Shown: positions 1 to 5,717, counted from the stretch's first letter. The stretch is DNA of 9,414 nt from Actinomycetota bacterium (GCA_009702525.1 WLHW01000050.1:1-9414), one strand, 5' to 3'. Notes: a model not told the origin generated them from the sequence alone. Translations and numbers: made by a program.

Positions 1-109
1 CAAACTTGGTAAACAATCCACGCAGCTTGGCTAACAACCAAAGGGGTTTCGCTGACAACCAACGGGAGTTACTCCTACGAACTCGCAGCAAACACACGGC
101 CATAAACAT
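1..109 (-). CDS. Partial 3'-truncated ORF downstream of the pilin-like gene, unknown function
   Basis: The minus frame starting with ATG at 109-107 (second ATG at 103-101) stays open to the window edge, giving 36 codons. The start lies 10 nt past the stop of the pilin-like gene, with a weak AAGG-like element before it, so translational coupling is plausible. The visible protein is basic and hydrophobic: an Arg-rich patch (RVRRSNSR) followed by heptad-like units WLSAKPL, WLLAKLR and GLFTKF, encoded by the 21-bp tandem repeat. Tad/Flp loci often carry a TadE-like gene next to the pilin, and those often begin with a basic stretch before the membrane segment, but nothing diagnostic is visible here. 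The opposite strand is also open through these bases, and the repeat gives heptads there too. Existence and strand are therefore uncertain. Confidence 0.35.
   Translation of the reverse strand, partial: MFMAVCLLRVRRSNSRWLSAKPLWLLAKLRGLFTKF
6..68. repeat. Three tandem imperfect 21-bp repeats
   Basis: Units lie at 6-26, 27-47 and 48-68. They share the core TTGGYTAACAAYCA (third unit TTCGCTGACAACCA), with the 3' third of each unit more divergent. The period is a multiple of three, so either strand reads as heptads: WLxAKxx on minus; LVNNPRS, LANNQRG and FADNQRE on plus. A fourth unit at 69-89 is barely recognisable. The array may extend left of the window only in degenerate form, because position 6 is close to the edge. 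Confidence 0.7.
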
Positions 110-119
110 TGCAGTCGCC

Positions 120-353
120 TTAGCGAATCCCGTTCATTGCATCAAGAGAATTCTTAAGAATCGTAGTGAGTCGTGGTGCTGCAATAGTCCAAATTGCTGT
201 GACTAAGCCAGTTGTCATCAAGACGACTAAAACCCATCCAGGTACATCGCCTCGATCATTACGCACACGTATATAGAAATTCTTATGGGCGCTGGTGAGG
301 TTCTCGCGAAGTTTCAGTTCTGCTTTTACAAGATTTAATCCAATTATGTTCAT
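120..353 (-). CDS. Flp/Tad-like small pilin candidate, single-pass membrane protein
   Basis: This encodes a 77-aa protein. Residues 1-33 are a charged N-terminal stretch, residues 34-40 are RGDVPGW, and about 41-58 form one hydrophobic segment (VLVVLMTTGLVTAIWTIA). A short amphipathic tail ends in NGIR. A short charged leader, an RGD-type junction and an immediately following hydrophobic helix is what I associate with actinobacterial Flp/Tad-type pilin-like proteins, where a prepilin peptidase cuts near the Gly before the helix. The family call is from memory. The start at 353 is chosen over the longer in-frame ATG at 419 because GGAGG (358-362) lies 4 nt upstream of 353, whereas the longer version would translate the tandem repeats. 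No secretion ATPase or TadB/C gene is visible, so assembly partners would lie left of the window. Confidence 0.72.
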   Translation of the reverse strand: MNIIGLNLVKAELKLRENLTSAHKNFYIRVRNDRGDVPGWVLVVLMTTGLVTAIWTIAAPRLTTILKNSLDAMNGIR

Positions 354-357
354 TATT

Positions 358-362
358 CCTCC
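358..362 (-). promoter_or_regulatory. Ribosome binding site deciding the pilin-like start
   Basis: GGAGG on the minus strand lies 4 nt before the ATG at 353-351. It supports the 77-aa start rather than the 99-aa one at 419. Confidence 0.7.
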
Positions 363-370
363 ATGTTTTA

Positions 371-412
371 TCGTTGATATGTAGTCGTTGATATCTAGTC
401 GTTGATCGGTAG
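371..412. repeat. Three tandem 14-bp repeats in the leader of the pilin-like gene
   Basis: The plus-strand units are TCGTTGATATGTAG (371-384), TCGTTGATATCTAG (385-398) and TCGTTGATCGGTAG (399-412). Units 1 and 2 differ at one base; unit 3 carries a few changes in its 3' half. The array ends 8 bp upstream of the GGAGG of the pilin-like gene. It lies in the 128-bp gap after the ThiF-like gene, so it is part of the promoter or 5' leader. Iterated sites could be an operator, or copy number could change leader length. Neither is shown by the sequence alone. Confidence 0.85.
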
Positions 413-481
413 TAACCACTTAAGTCTTCTCGTGCACCGCATCCTGAGCCAAAGATTGTCCTGCGGATGTGTATATCTACG

Positions 482-1870
482 TTATTCGTCAGTATCACTC
501 CATTGACATGTGCAGTGTGGATGGCGTGAAAAACGGTGAATCGTTGGAGCGTAAGGTTCTAAATAATTAAGATGTATCTGTGCACCCATCAGTAGGGATT
601 CACTGGTATCGATAAATCGTAAAGTTGTGTGGGCAGCAATAGCGGCAATCTGATGCGCAATAGCAATTGGAAACTCTTCGCTAGAACCCGATGCGGCGGA
701 AAGGTGATTATGAAATTGGCCATATCGTTCCGTATCTCCCAACATCAGACACCGCATGCATGGTGTTTGTCCGGGACGAACGAGCGGTCCACACGTTACA
801 ACTCCACCGGCACGTTTTCCGATAAACAAATGATCCTGACCATCTCTCACTAAGTGGTTAAGGAGTTCTTCGTCATAACTACCTACAATGATTCGTAAAT
901 TTCGCTCCGGAATAATCACAGGAACCGGTTTATGAATTGAACCGGGGTGAGAAGCAACAGGGAAAAGTGACCACTCGCGAGATAACTCTTCTAGCCTGCT
1001 TTGAAAACCAAGGCCAATATCACTTGTTCTAAGGGCTCCTGAGCCTAAATCGCTATCGCTAATACTCTGATGTCCTTGGGCGGCATTTAATGCAAAGCGG
1101 GTATTAGTGACGCCACTTGCAAGAAGAATTGAGAAAAGAAGTGTTGCCGTCCGAGAGCTTCCAAAGATTTCAACACCAAACTCTTGCCGCGTAGAAAGTA
1201 GTCCAACTCCTCCATCGGCGACTCCCTTCAACCAAGTCGCTTGGCTCAACTCTGGAGCAAGGCGACGTTGTAACTGACTATATGCGGCATCACGGCTCTG
1301 ATCTTCTGTGTGCGCTGCACGAGATGGAATTGCAGATTGAAATCTATTATGCAAAGTTATTTTATTTCGAACGGTATCGAGGAAGTTTGCCGCAAGTAAC
1401 TCGACAAGAACGGCATCGATTACTTCGATAGGAGCGTATAAAAGTGAACTGATTTCTTCTGGTGTATGTTTTCCATCAAAAGAAGCAATGATTGCTCGTG
1501 CGCCACTGTGAAAAATCTCTATGGCGTGGTTCGGCCCTGCAACACACATAGATCTCTCTTCTGGTGTTCGAGCGAGAGTTATATAGACACCATTTTTAAG
1601 GCGTGGGTAAGTTCCATGAAAACGTGAAATAGCGTTTTCAACACAGTGGTCAGGTTGAGTATCACTAATTGATGTATTCAAAGAGTCCGAACCCGTAACG
1701 TCCTTTGCATGTTCATTGGAATCAGAAAAACCAGCTCCCTGATCTAGGAGGGGATTGTGCTTATTCATCTCTACAGTCGTTGTTGTTTTCATAGAGGTAA
1801 GAGTGGGCATCGACTGACATCTGCATCTGCCTCTGAACAGAATGTGTGGAGCAAAAGAGGTTTTCATCAC
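482..1870 (-). CDS. ThiF/E1-like protein of the TOMM precursor leader peptide-binding type
   Basis: The longest form is 462 aa. The segment YPRLKNGVYITL (from residue 88) matches the usual N-terminus of this actinobacterial family. It is followed by a winged-helix-like part and then a Rossmann-like stretch VEIFGSSRTATLLFSILLAS (about 233-252). ISDSDLGSGALRTSDIG (270-286) sits where E1/ThiF proteins have their D-x-D / S-N-L segment. Two Cys pairs, CMRC (371-374) and HCTC (452-455), form the expected structural zinc site. The nucleotide-binding glycine motif is degenerate (GSSR), so adenylation may be lost. In known TOMM systems such proteins bind a precursor leader for azoline formation, but no YcaO, dehydrogenase or precursor gene is visible. 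The start is uncertain: GTG at 1870 is followed directly by ATG at 1867, and in-frame ATGs also occur at residues 21, 27 and 35. None has a good ribosome site. The first roughly 85 residues are low-complexity and look dispensable. Confidence 0.72.
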   Translation of the reverse strand: MMKTSFAPHILFRGRCRCQSMPTLTSMKTTTTVEMNKHNPLLDQGAGFSDSNEHAKDVTGSDSLNTSISDTQPDHCVENAISRFHGTYPRLKNGVYITLARTPEERSMCVAGPNHAIEIFHSGARAIIASFDGKHTPEEISSLLYAPIEVIDAVLVELLAANFLDTVRNKITLHNRFQSAIPSRAAHTEDQSRDAAYSQLQRRLAPELSQATWLKGVADGGVGLLSTRQEFGVEIFGSSRTATLLFSILLASGVTNTRFALNAAQGHQSISDSDLGSGALRTSDIGLGFQSRLEELSREWSLFPVASHPGSIHKPVPVIIPERNLRIIVGSYDEELLNHLVRDGQDHLFIGKRAGGVVTCGPLVRPGQTPCMRCLMLGDTERYGQFHNHLSAASGSSEEFPIAIAHQIAAIAAHTTLRFIDTSESLLMGAQIHLNYLEPYAPTIHRFSRHPHCTCQWSDTDE

Positions 1871-1968
1871 CTAACGTGATCTGAAGCTCGCTATGTGTAG
1901 TCGCCACGGTGCTGCCGAGCTGATGGAGGCTCCAGGAATTTCTAGATTTGAGAAAATCTGGGCAAGAG

Positions 1969-1997
1969 AAAACCCCACCATGCAGTGCACAGTGGGG
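1969..1997 (-). terminator. Intrinsic terminator after the DUF5679 gene
   Basis: On the minus strand, CCCCAC (1997-1992) pairs with GTGGGG (1978-1973). The stem extends inward through two wobble pairs and four Watson-Crick pairs to a 5-nt loop, and TTTT (1972-1969) follows. It lies about 65 nt past the DUF5679 stop and before the ThiF-like gene, so these two genes are probably separate transcription units. Confidence 0.75.
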
Positions 1998-2061
1998 CTT
2001 CCTTAACGCTAGAAGTTGAATCGTTGACCTCTTAAAGGCCCAACGTTCAGACTAAATTTAA

Positions 2062-2223
2062 TTACTGCGCTTTGCCTAGGATGCGATTGACCTTGGTGCC
2101 ACAGACTGGGCAGATGCCCTGTGCCATGCGACGTCCAGAGTCGGAGACCTTTACGGTTCCCTCGAAATCACGCTTCTCTTTGCACTTCACACAGTAAGCG
2201 TCACCTTTATATGTCTCTGTCAT
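2062..2223 (-). CDS. DUF5679 zinc-ribbon protein, 53 aa
   Basis: The product begins MTETYKGDAYCVKCKEKRDF and ends CPVCGTKVNRILGKAQ. Two CxxC pairs (Cys11/Cys14 and Cys38/Cys41) make a classic zinc ribbon, with the conserved strands EGTVKVSDSGRRMAQG between them. I recognise this as the small actinobacterial DUF5679 family, whose members are all near this size. Its molecular role is unknown to me; it may bind nucleic acid or protein. The start is firm because GGAGGA (2228-2233) lies 4 nt upstream of the ATG. An intrinsic terminator follows, so it is probably monocistronic. The 104-bp gap upstream holds a CCCC-GTAT-GGGG mini-hairpin (about 2265-2276) that would lie in its leader. Confidence 0.93.
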   Translation of the reverse strand: MTETYKGDAYCVKCKEKRDFEGTVKVSDSGRRMAQGICPVCGTKVNRILGKAQ

Positions 2224-2327
2224 GTGCTCCTCCGTCCACGCTTGCGACTCCCATGAGGGCCGCTCCCCGTATGGGGCAGGCGTTGTTAAGTATGACGATA
2301 CCCCCAGAATTGGGCATCTGTACCTAA

Positions 2328-2963
2328 CTAATCACGATTATTTAGGAGTTTTTTCAGCGCTTCAGGGACGGCGAGCGCAGTTTCAGCGGCCTCATACCCA
2401 TCTAAATAGGCAGATGCCAGCTCAGCCTTGGTAAATCTGGCCAAAAGCTCCTTAAACTCCGGGCCATGGTCTGAGTACTCCAGATGGATGGCCTCATGGA
2501 ATAAGACGTAGTCGATGGCGAACTCGGGGGCGCCTTTAAGGCGATCTGAGATACGAATTGTTCGATCCACACTTGTGCAGGAGCCCCAGCGCTCGCGCAT
2601 GGCCCTCCACGCCACATCTGCGGGGCGAATCCTTATCTCTGGAGCTAACTCCTGCAGCAACTCCCCGATTCGTTCAGCCAAGGCCAACTCACTCATGGTT
2701 ACTGCCGCCTCTTGGGCGCGAATCTTTGCAACCATCTCTGGCACCAGAGCTCTTTCATCGGCCTTACTCATTCGTGCAGGGATAGAGACGACTATTCGAC
2801 CCCCGGCTCGATAGGCCGACACATTCTTTTTGCGGCGATTGGAACGGATCACGACTATCTCGCCCTCGGTGACTCCCGGCAGGGTGGCATCGCGATCTAA
2901 GTCAAAGTCATCCACGGACTCACCGTATCTGCCAGCCCAGCTTTTTATAGAAACCTCAACCAC
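2328..2963 (-). CDS. YgjP-like M48-family (DUF45) zinc metallopeptidase
   Basis: This is a 211-aa soluble protein with no signal peptide. The zinc motif HEAIH is at 156-160, and the likely third ligand is His166 in SDHGPEF, spaced as in YgjP/SprT-like proteins. RERWGSCT (123-130) is the RWGSC signature of the YgjP group, and RKKNVSAYR (44-52) is the conserved N-terminal strand. The catalytic set (His156, Glu157, His160, His166) is intact. The in vivo substrate is not known for this family. The start is GTG at 2963; no Shine-Dalgarno site is visible, and typical relatives begin nearer residue 35, so a later start (GTG at about residue 38) cannot be excluded. A near-consensus promoter lies 34-61 bp upstream. 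The GC content looks a little higher than in its neighbours. Confidence 0.88.
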   Translation of the reverse strand: MVEVSIKSWAGRYGESVDDFDLDRDATLPGVTEGEIVVIRSNRRKKNVSAYRAGGRIVVSIPARMSKADERALVPEMVAKIRAQEAAVTMSELALAERIGELLQELAPEIRIRPADVAWRAMRERWGSCTSVDRTIRISDRLKGAPEFAIDYVLFHEAIHLEYSDHGPEFKELLARFTKAELASAYLDGYEAAETALAVPEALKKLLNNRD

Positions 2964-2996
2964 GTGTTGAGAGATTTTTGCTTCAGATGAAATCGC

Positions 2997-3024
2997 ATTA
3001 CACGAGAAAAAAGAGTTTTGTCAA
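2997..3024 (-). promoter_or_regulatory. Near-consensus promoter of the YgjP-like peptidase gene
   Basis: On the minus strand, TTGACA (3024-3019) is followed by a 16-bp spacer and TGTAAT (3002-2997), matching sigma-70 consensus at 6/6 and 5/6. The predicted transcript starts near 2990, leaving a leader of about 27 nt without a clear ribosome site. Confidence 0.7.
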
Positions 3025-3036
3025 TCCGCAGTTCAG

Positions 3037-3065
3037 TTGATTCTCAGGCGAATAGGAATTACGTT
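3037..3065 (+). promoter_or_regulatory. Putative promoter of the candidate small RNA
   Basis: TTGATT (3037-3042), a 17-bp spacer and TACGTT (3060-3065) fit a moderate sigma-70 type site. The predicted start near 3072 coincides with the first base of the long hairpin. Its -35 is only 12 bp from the -35 of the divergent peptidase promoter. Confidence 0.45.
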
Positions 3066-3071
3066 ACAACC

Positions 3072-3150
3072 ACGAACTCCTCGGATAACCGTTCTATATC
3101 AGCAAGGGGAAGGCTGATACAGAATGTGCGCCCGGGGAGTTCGCTTTTCA
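3072..3150 (+). ncRNA. Candidate structured small RNA, two-tier hairpin
   Basis: An outer 12-bp stem pairs CGAACTCCTCGG (3073-3084) with CCGGGGAGTTCG (3132-3143); the only non-canonical pair is one T-G wobble. After a symmetric 7/7 internal loop, a second 12-bp stem pairs TTCTATATCAGC (3092-3103) with GCTGATACAGAA (3113-3124) with one A-C mismatch. It closes on the 9-nt loop AAGGGGAAG. CTTTTCATTT follows on the plus strand, so the whole could end as an intrinsic terminator. A plus-strand promoter fits upstream, and no coding frame explains the region. I do not recognise an Rfam family. Alternatives are a minus-strand leader or 3' structure between the two protease genes, or only a terminator. 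The fold is seen directly; transcription is inferred. Confidence 0.5.
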
Positions 3151-3242
3151 TTTCCGAGCTAGTTCACTTCATACCCACGTAAAGCTCTGAAGCCAAAAAT
3201 CTGGCATCGATCGTTTGAAATAGATCTTAGTAGAAAGTTACT

Positions 3243-4565
3243 TTATAACGACGATAAATCATCAGGGATTTCGATGCTTGCTAAATAAATCTCTGGGGTT
3301 AAGAGATCTTGCGCCGATGGCAAAATTCCACTCCAAATCTGATCTCTTTTTTCCATGTCACGTGATTCACTCACGGCATTCCAAAAACCTGTCGCTTCTC
3401 GTGCAAGCTTTGGTGAAACTTGTAAGCCAAATAAATTTGCAAATAGCTGTTGTGTTGGGGCAGAGGTTGCACGGCGACGACGAAGTGTTTCTTGAAGTGC
3501 TACACAATTTGGAAGTCGATCACCAGCTGCTCGCATCACTATCGCTTCGTTCCATCCATCAACGAGTGCAAGGACGGTTTCAAGTTTAGTTAATGCATCA
3601 CGTTGTGCCGGCGTCTCTTCTGGCGTAAAAATTCCATTATTAATGGCGACAGTAAAACTCTCTGGGTTAGTTGGATCAAACCCAGAATCTGATTCACTTG
3701 CAGCTTCAAAAGCCTCTTGTGCTTGGCGTTGAATAGCATCTATATCGATTCGAATTCCTTTGCCGTATTCAGAAACTGCGGCACGAATATATGCAACAAG
3801 CCATGGGTTATTTGCAAATAAGCGCGCGCCCGCACTTTCGCGCAGCGCATGAAAGATTCGTACCTCATCCATTGGAATATCTAATTCGCTGCCCCACTCA
3901 TCAATGTTTTGAGAAACAAGTGCTGGATAAGACTTATCGAGAAGTGGAAGTCCCACATCATGTATACCGGTGGCTGTACCTGCCAAGCTTCCAACTGATT
4001 GCCCAAGCTGGGTAGCCAGTAGCGAGCCGATGAAAGAGCCAAGCGCAGCAGAAATCATCTCCATAGGCATGGGCAATGCGATTTCTGGATTTTCTGAGTC
4101 AGATTCAGTTGAGCTTTTTATGAGTTCAGAAATTGCCGCCGATAATCCCAGGGCTAGTGGTTCAACCAAACTCTGCCATCCATTTAGAGTTGTATCTACC
4201 CAATCGGTTCGGGCAAGAACTGTGTTGCCCACTTCATGTAATCGCGGAAAATAAGTCGCCTCATCTAGCCAGAGCTCAGCGATCGAGAAGGCTTCTTCAA
4301 TTCGTGCAACATCATTAGCACCGATGGGTGCTGAACCTTTAGCCGTCACAAATTTCTTGGCAGTATCCCGGACTATATTTTTAGGAAGTGCTTCAGCAGT
4401 TTGTGAAAAGCCGGCAGGATTAATTCCCATGCTGGCAAACTGCGATTGAATCTGGGCTTGCATCGCGGCCATCTGCGCCATCATGGCTTTGAGTTCGGCC
4501 GACTCCTCGCCGTTGTTGTGTTCAGCGTCGTCGGAATCCTCTGGCTTAAAACCAAATGGCGTCAT
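3243..4565 (-). CDS. DUF2342/Zincin_2 'zinc-dependent metalloprotease' family protein, motif degenerate
   Basis: This is a 440-aa protein without signal peptide. An acidic, Gln/Met/Ala-rich N-terminus (1-50) is followed by a helical core with IAELWLDEATYFP (95-107) and the Gly/Ala-rich segment LGSFIGSLLATQLGQSVG (175-192). Near the C-terminus is RLPNCVALQETLRRRRATSAP (350-370), the block by which I recognise the family. The place where relatives carry a zincin-type motif (recalled as ...LREAAH...) reads LRESAG at 241-246. The Glu is kept but neither flanking position is His, so zinc catalysis is doubtful. The start is firm: GGAGG (4574-4578) lies 8 nt upstream. Expression probably comes from the promoter at 4632-4660, divergent from the membrane/protease genes. 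No clear terminator follows the stop. Confidence 0.85.
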   Translation of the reverse strand: MTPFGFKPEDSDDAEHNNGEESAELKAMMAQMAAMQAQIQSQFASMGINPAGFSQTAEALPKNIVRDTAKKFVTAKGSAPIGANDVARIEEAFSIAELWLDEATYFPRLHEVGNTVLARTDWVDTTLNGWQSLVEPLALGLSAAISELIKSSTESDSENPEIALPMPMEMISAALGSFIGSLLATQLGQSVGSLAGTATGIHDVGLPLLDKSYPALVSQNIDEWGSELDIPMDEVRIFHALRESAGARLFANNPWLVAYIRAAVSEYGKGIRIDIDAIQRQAQEAFEAASESDSGFDPTNPESFTVAINNGIFTPEETPAQRDALTKLETVLALVDGWNEAIVMRAAGDRLPNCVALQETLRRRRATSAPTQQLFANLFGLQVSPKLAREATGFWNAVSESRDMEKRDQIWSGILPSAQDLLTPEIYLASIEIPDDLSSL

Positions 4566-4631
4566 GTGTTAATCCTCCCAGTCTTGTAACCACTTAGCGA
4601 CCGGAATTCTTCCCGTAACTATTCATAGACT

Positions 4632-4660
4632 ATTAAAGGAAATCCCGGCGATGCACACAA
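4632..4660 (-). promoter_or_regulatory. Promoter of the DUF2342 gene
   Basis: The minus strand reads TTGTGT (4660-4655), a 17-bp spacer, then TTTAAT (4637-4632). The -10 matches consensus at 5/6 with optimal spacing. The predicted start near 4625 gives a leader of about 60 nt containing the ribosome site. Confidence 0.6.
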
Positions 4661-4673
4661 CTCTTTCGCACGG

Positions 4674-4679
4674 TAGGCT
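4674..4679 (+). promoter_or_regulatory. -10 box for leaderless transcription of the small membrane protein gene
   Basis: TAGGCT (TAnnnT type) ends 6 nt before the ATG at 4686, the spacing expected if transcription starts at the A of the start codon. No Shine-Dalgarno site is present (the preceding bases are CTCACCCT) and no clear -35 is seen. Confidence 0.55.
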
Positions 4680-4685
4680 CACCCT

Positions 4686-4931
4686 ATGTCTACTGCTGCA
4701 ACGGCCCTTATTTGGTGGGTTGTCCCCGCCATGGGGTTAGTTGGAGCCCTGGGTTATGTTTTATGGATCTCAAAGTTCCAAGGTAAATATCAACAAGAGA
4801 CGCAGCGCTCGGTGGGACAGTTCCAGCGATTCCAAGACTCACTTCGCGACTCACAAGCTCGCGATGCCGATGCGGCTCATAATCCCCCTGCGGCACCAAC
4901 CACAGATACTAATCCCGAGCTACATTCCTAG
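4686..4931 (+). CDS. Small conserved actinobacterial membrane protein, 81 aa
   Basis: One hydrophobic segment spans about residues 7-28 (ALIWWVVPAMGLVGALGYVL). A basic, Gln-rich amphipathic stretch (30-55; KYQQETQRSVGQFQRFQ in its middle) follows, then a Pro/Thr/Ala-rich, probably disordered tail (59-81). I recall similar short proteins sitting directly before the YlbL-type S16 protease in actinobacteria, but no function is assigned to them. The N-terminus is probably outside, with the basic stretch cytoplasmic. It is the first gene of the plus-strand block, divergent from the DUF2342 gene, and its stop is 12 nt before the protease start. Transcription is probably leaderless from TAGGCT at 4674. 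Confidence 0.82.
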   Translation: MSTAATALIWWVVPAMGLVGALGYVLWISKFQGKYQQETQRSVGQFQRFQDSLRDSQARDADAAHNPPAAPTTDTNPELHS

Positions 4932-4937
4932 TACTTT
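4932..4937 (+). promoter_or_regulatory. -10 box for leaderless transcription of the S16 protease gene
   Basis: TACTTT directly follows the stop codon of the upstream gene (TAG at 4929-4931) and ends 6 nt before the GTG at 4944. There is no Shine-Dalgarno site between them, so a leaderless start is the simplest reading; coupled reading from upstream is also possible. Confidence 0.5.
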
Positions 4938-4943
4938 GTAGTC

Positions 4944-5687
4944 GTGCGCTATTCACAGCTTCCTCGTGCAGTCGTACTTATTCTCACAGTCTTTTTTGCT
5001 GTTGTACTTATAGCGCCATTGCCCTTTGCGATTGTGATGCCGGGTAGTGCACAAAATATCTTCGACAAAATTCTGACAGTCAAGAATCAAAAATTTTATC
5101 CAGCTACAGGTCGCTTAGATCTGATGTCGATTCGGGTGACGAATCCCAACACATGGCTTATTGGCCCACAGATTCTTTACTCATGGATCAAAAGCGATGA
5201 AGCCGTATATCCACGCTCGGCAATTTATCCCCCAGGCACAACTGCGGCCCAAGAAAAAGTTAAGGACACCGTAGATATGAGTACCTCACAAAGTAAGGCG
5301 ATTACCGCAGCCCTTACGTATCTCTCGATGCATCCAGAACTTGAGGTTTCTACCCAACAGTTAAATTCGCAGAATATTGCCTTTGATGTAAAGCGAACCG
5401 GTGGACCAAGTGGTGGCATGATTTTTGCACTCGGGGTCATCGAACTACTGACGCCTACTGACCTTCTTCATGGCCGCCACATTTCCGGCACCGGGACAAT
5501 CGCTGCCGATGGAACTGTTGGACCCATTGGGGGAATAAACGAGAAGATCCTGGCTGCTCACCGTGCTGGGGCAGAGATTTTTCTGGCACCTGTTGGCAAT
5601 GCCCGCGAAATTTCCGACGTGCCGGCTGGTCTAAAAATTATCGTTGTCACAAGCCTTGCCGACGCTGTGAGAGCCATCCAAAAATAG
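4944..5687 (+). CDS. Membrane-anchored S16 (Lon-type) protease, YlbL-like but lacking the PDZ domain
   Basis: This is a 247-aa protein starting at GTG. A single N-terminal membrane anchor (about 9-32) puts the rest outside the cytoplasm. The family's N-terminal conserved region follows, including YPRSAIYPPGTTAAQEKV (89-106) and MSTSQSKAITAALTYL (112-127). The Lon-type protease domain has the catalytic serine in GGPSGG (Ser156) and the catalytic lysine in GGINEK (Lys201), with the conserved GTGTIAADGTVGPIGG between. The dyad is intact, so it should be active. Actinobacterial relatives are usually about 340-360 aa with a PDZ domain between the N-terminal region and the protease domain. Here residue 127 leads almost directly into the protease domain, so the PDZ domain is absent; no frameshift is seen. 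It sits between the 81-aa membrane protein and UPF0182, an arrangement I recall from mycobacteria. Confidence 0.9.
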   Translation: MRYSQLPRAVVLILTVFFAVVLIAPLPFAIVMPGSAQNIFDKILTVKNQKFYPATGRLDLMSIRVTNPNTWLIGPQILYSWIKSDEAVYPRSAIYPPGTTAAQEKVKDTVDMSTSQSKAITAALTYLSMHPELEVSTQQLNSQNIAFDVKRTGGPSGGMIFALGVIELLTPTDLLHGRHISGTGTIAADGTVGPIGGINEKILAAHRAGAEIFLAPVGNAREISDVPAGLKIIVVTSLADAVRAIQK

Positions 5688-5692
5688 CCCTA

Positions 5693-5717
5693 CCTGGCCT
5701 TTTGCTGAGGCCGCAGG
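5693..5717 (+). other. Hairpin after the S16 protease gene
   Basis: CCTGGCC (5693-5699) pairs with GGCC...AGG (5709-5717, GC bulged) around the 9-nt loop TTTTGCTGA, 5 nt after the protease stop. It lacks a following T-run, so it is at best a weak or Rho-assisted terminator, or a 3'-end stabiliser. Confidence 0.5.

Noticed and set aside
6..206. Plus-strand 66-aa ORF with NNPRS/NNQRG/DNQRE repeats
   Set aside because: It overlaps the well-supported minus-strand pilin-like gene by 87 bp, starts with TTG without a ribosome site, and its repeats are explained by the 21-bp DNA repeat. Kept only as a note in the repeat finding.
354..419. Longer start of the pilin-like gene at 419
   Set aside because: It would translate the three 14-bp repeats, has no ribosome site, and skips the GGAGG directly before the ATG at 353.
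482..1870. A complete TOMM/azoline peptide biosynthesis cluster
   Set aside because: Only the ThiF-like component is seen; no YcaO, dehydrogenase or plausible precursor peptide is present in the window.
1944..1959. AGATTT-GAGA-AAATCT inverted repeat upstream of the ThiF-like gene
   Set aside because: The 6-bp arms are AT-rich, with no T-run or aligned promoter; could easily be chance.
2121..2327. Short plus-strand ORFs over the DUF5679 gene and its upstream gap
   Set aside because: They are antisense to a clear zinc-ribbon gene, and their translations are rich in Ser, Arg and Pro with no domain or ribosome site.
3073..3143. Identification of the hairpin as actinobacterial 6C RNA
   Set aside because: 6C RNA has two stem-loops each with a run of about six cytosines. 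The loop here is AAGGGGAAG (CTTCCCCTT on the other strand), with only four, and the layout is one stacked hairpin.
3190..3225. GCCA-loop-TGGC hairpin as terminator of the DUF2342 gene
   Set aside because: The stem is only 4 bp and has no T-run after it on the minus strand; too weak to call.
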